Assembly (NCBI RefSeq): GCF_018882285.1
Contig: NZ_JACVOT010000001.1
Span: 1,433,916 to 1,497,915, forward strand
Source of the DNA: Polynucleobacter sp. AM-26B4
GTDB taxonomy: Bacteria; Pseudomonadota; Gammaproteobacteria; Burkholderiales; Burkholderiaceae
Direction: 5' to 3'
Length of the DNA: 64,000 nucleotides
Shown here one piece after another: positions 62,999 to 64,000 of the stretch (positions are counted from its first letter, which is position 1; every line of letters begins with the position of its first letter). A program made the position numbers and the translations under genes. The notes under the pieces are model-generated. The model was not told where the DNA came from, ran no database searches, and saw only the letters and a list, made by a program, of their open reading frames with translations.

Positions 62999-64000
62999 TT
63001 AATGAAATAACGGTTGCTGACTTGGTGTGTCATCAGGCATTTCAGCATGAACGATTTCACCGGCACGATCAACGAACATCGGTACACCACAATCTTCACA
63101 AACTTCTAGGCTGAATAACTCAGAGTGTCTGAACTGATCTTCAACCCCTGAGTTTTTGATCGTGTCATAAATTTCTCGAATAGGGCTGTCTTCAATCGAA
63201 ATATCGTTGATTGAATCATTGGCAACAGTTTCTCTGTCGTACAAAGGCCAAACCACGCCATAGAGGATTTCTTTCGAACCTTTTAGAGCAAAAGATATTC
63301 TGTACTCATCACATTGCTCATCACCGAAACCAGCAATGATGCAAGACAGGCCAGCAGGCTCAACGCTTAACATTGACTCAAGATAATTGACGGCTGCCAA
63401 AATACTCAAAGGCCTGATCTTGCGATCTGCTTCACGACAGTTGGTGAAATAAGCCTCTGGTAAAGATAGTTCGAATTCGCAGCCTGGCATGATCGCTGCA
63501 ATCGTATCTTGCATACCTGTTTGCCAGTTCTGCAAACAAACACTGCGCTCTTGGCGTCTAGGCGCATCTTCTTGCCATCTAAAAATCGGGCCACCAGAAG
63601 GAGCTGCAACTGCACCAACGATATAACGAGGATCAGCCAAAACAGGAATTGTTTCAGGCATGTCGCGCAACTCTAATTTGATTTCTCCGGCATTCACGGC
63701 TGCAGAGGCTAGCTTCTCAAGTAACAAGCGAGTTTGACAGTGTGAATGAGGCATTTGATCGATGCTGTAGAGCCAAGGCACCAATGCAATCAAAGCATCT
63801 TGCGCAATGATCTGGTCGTGCAACAAATTACCTGTCGCGGCGATTGATTCAGAACTGAGCTTGCCTGAAGGAATGCTGTAACGAGTTCTTGCGATGATTG
63901 GAATCGCAATCAACACCACATCCCAGCTCTTGCCGTCTTGTTCTAATGTCAACGACTCTGCCAAGGTCTCAGCGTTTTCTGCCAATGAGTCAAAAGCAAT
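62999..64000 (-). CDS. DUF2863 family protein, N-terminus beyond the window
   Basis: At least 333 residues of a DUF2863 protein; the frame is open to the window's last base. TTG 63983-63985 is probably an internal codon. It has a C-terminal Cys pair in VCEDCGVPMFVDRAGEIVHAEMP. Conserved in Burkholderiales; function unknown. It ends 9 bases before the antitoxin gene. Confidence 0.82.
   Translation of the reverse strand: MAFDSLAENAETLAESLTLEQDGKSWDVVLIAIPIIARTRYSIPSGKLSSESIAATGNLLHDQIIAQDALIALVPWLYSIDQMPHSHCQTRLLLEKLASAAVNAGEIKLELRDMPETIPVLADPRYIVGAVAAPSGGPIFRWQEDAPRRQERSVCLQNWQTGMQDTIAAIMPGCEFELSLPEAYFTNCREADRKIRPLSILAAVNYLESMLSVEPAGLSCIIAGFGDEQCDEYRISFALKGSKEILYGVVWPLYDRETVANDSINDISIEDSPIREIYDTIKNSGVEDQFRHSELFSLEVCEDCGVPMFVDRAGEIVHAEMPDDTPSQQPLFH

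Noticed and set aside
1..64000. CRISPR arrays, insertion sequences, integrases, rRNA
   Set aside because: I looked for regular spaced repeats, transposase motifs and rRNA sequence and saw none. The only tandem arrays are the short ones reported.

Overview
The window looks like a chromosome segment of a betaproteobacterium of the Burkholderiales. Polynucleobacter is the best guess, from the moderate G+C, very short intergenic gaps, the accA-tilS-lysC-tRNA-Ser and trmJ-cysE-mutS arrangements, the Bug-type binding protein and the overall gene content. This is inference from familiarity; no database was searched. There is no rRNA, CRISPR array, prophage, insertion sequence or replication origin that I can see.

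Layout. 1-19.3 kb is core housekeeping: the zapE end, a PHP phosphoesterase, trpS, a methyltransferase, dapA-bamC, a ribosomal L16 hydroxylase divergent from a SlyD-type isomerase, trmJ-cysE-mutS, suhB, a TPR protein-ppiB-lpxH set, cysS, a DNA glycosylase, accA and tilS. 19.3-20.4 kb is a small A+T-rich insertion between tilS and lysC. It holds a RelE/HigB-type toxin-antitoxin pair and the wreck of a second antitoxin gene. 20.4-23.6 kb carries lysC, tRNA-Ser(GCU), a zinc-ribbon protein and a TerC/Alx exporter behind a yybP-ykoY (manganese) riboswitch.

24.2-31.7 kb is a haem-acquisition locus: Fur box, TonB-dependent haem receptor, hmuSTUV, tonB, and fur on the opposite strand. 31.9-34.6 kb holds a chalcone-isomerase-like/DUF3833/DUF2878/pterin-dehydratase set facing an SDR. 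34.7-43.6 kb is a run of small accessory genes: two K+ channel-like proteins, YchJ, HIT, a YqiA esterase, msrPQ with a formylglycine-enzyme-like protein, an acyltransferase and Cys-rich small proteins. Inside it is an unannotated 40-codon gene under a near-ideal LexA box. 43.6-54.3 kb has metabolic and regulatory genes: 2-hydroxyacid dehydrogenase, Bug receptor, CMD protein, FixJ-type regulator, RodZ-like protein, split chromate transporter, cold-shock protein, nitroreductase, glutaryl-CoA dehydrogenase, TlpA-like protein and flavocytochrome c sulfide dehydrogenase. 54.4-64 kb returns to scattered core genes (rarA, a 3-hydroxyacyl-CoA dehydrogenase, purU, DedA, GST, aminotransferase, yaaA, SOUL haem protein), an orphan antitoxin and a partial DUF2863 gene.

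The most interesting unexplained item is the SOS-controlled, Trp-rich, single-membrane-span miniprotein at 42807-42929. It resembles in design, not in sequence, known SOS miniproteins such as TisB and SidA. Next come the apparently leaderless toxin promoter with its operator, the TrpRS iron-sulfur-type cysteine motif, and 11-bp tandem repeats that duplicate stop codons at two gene ends.
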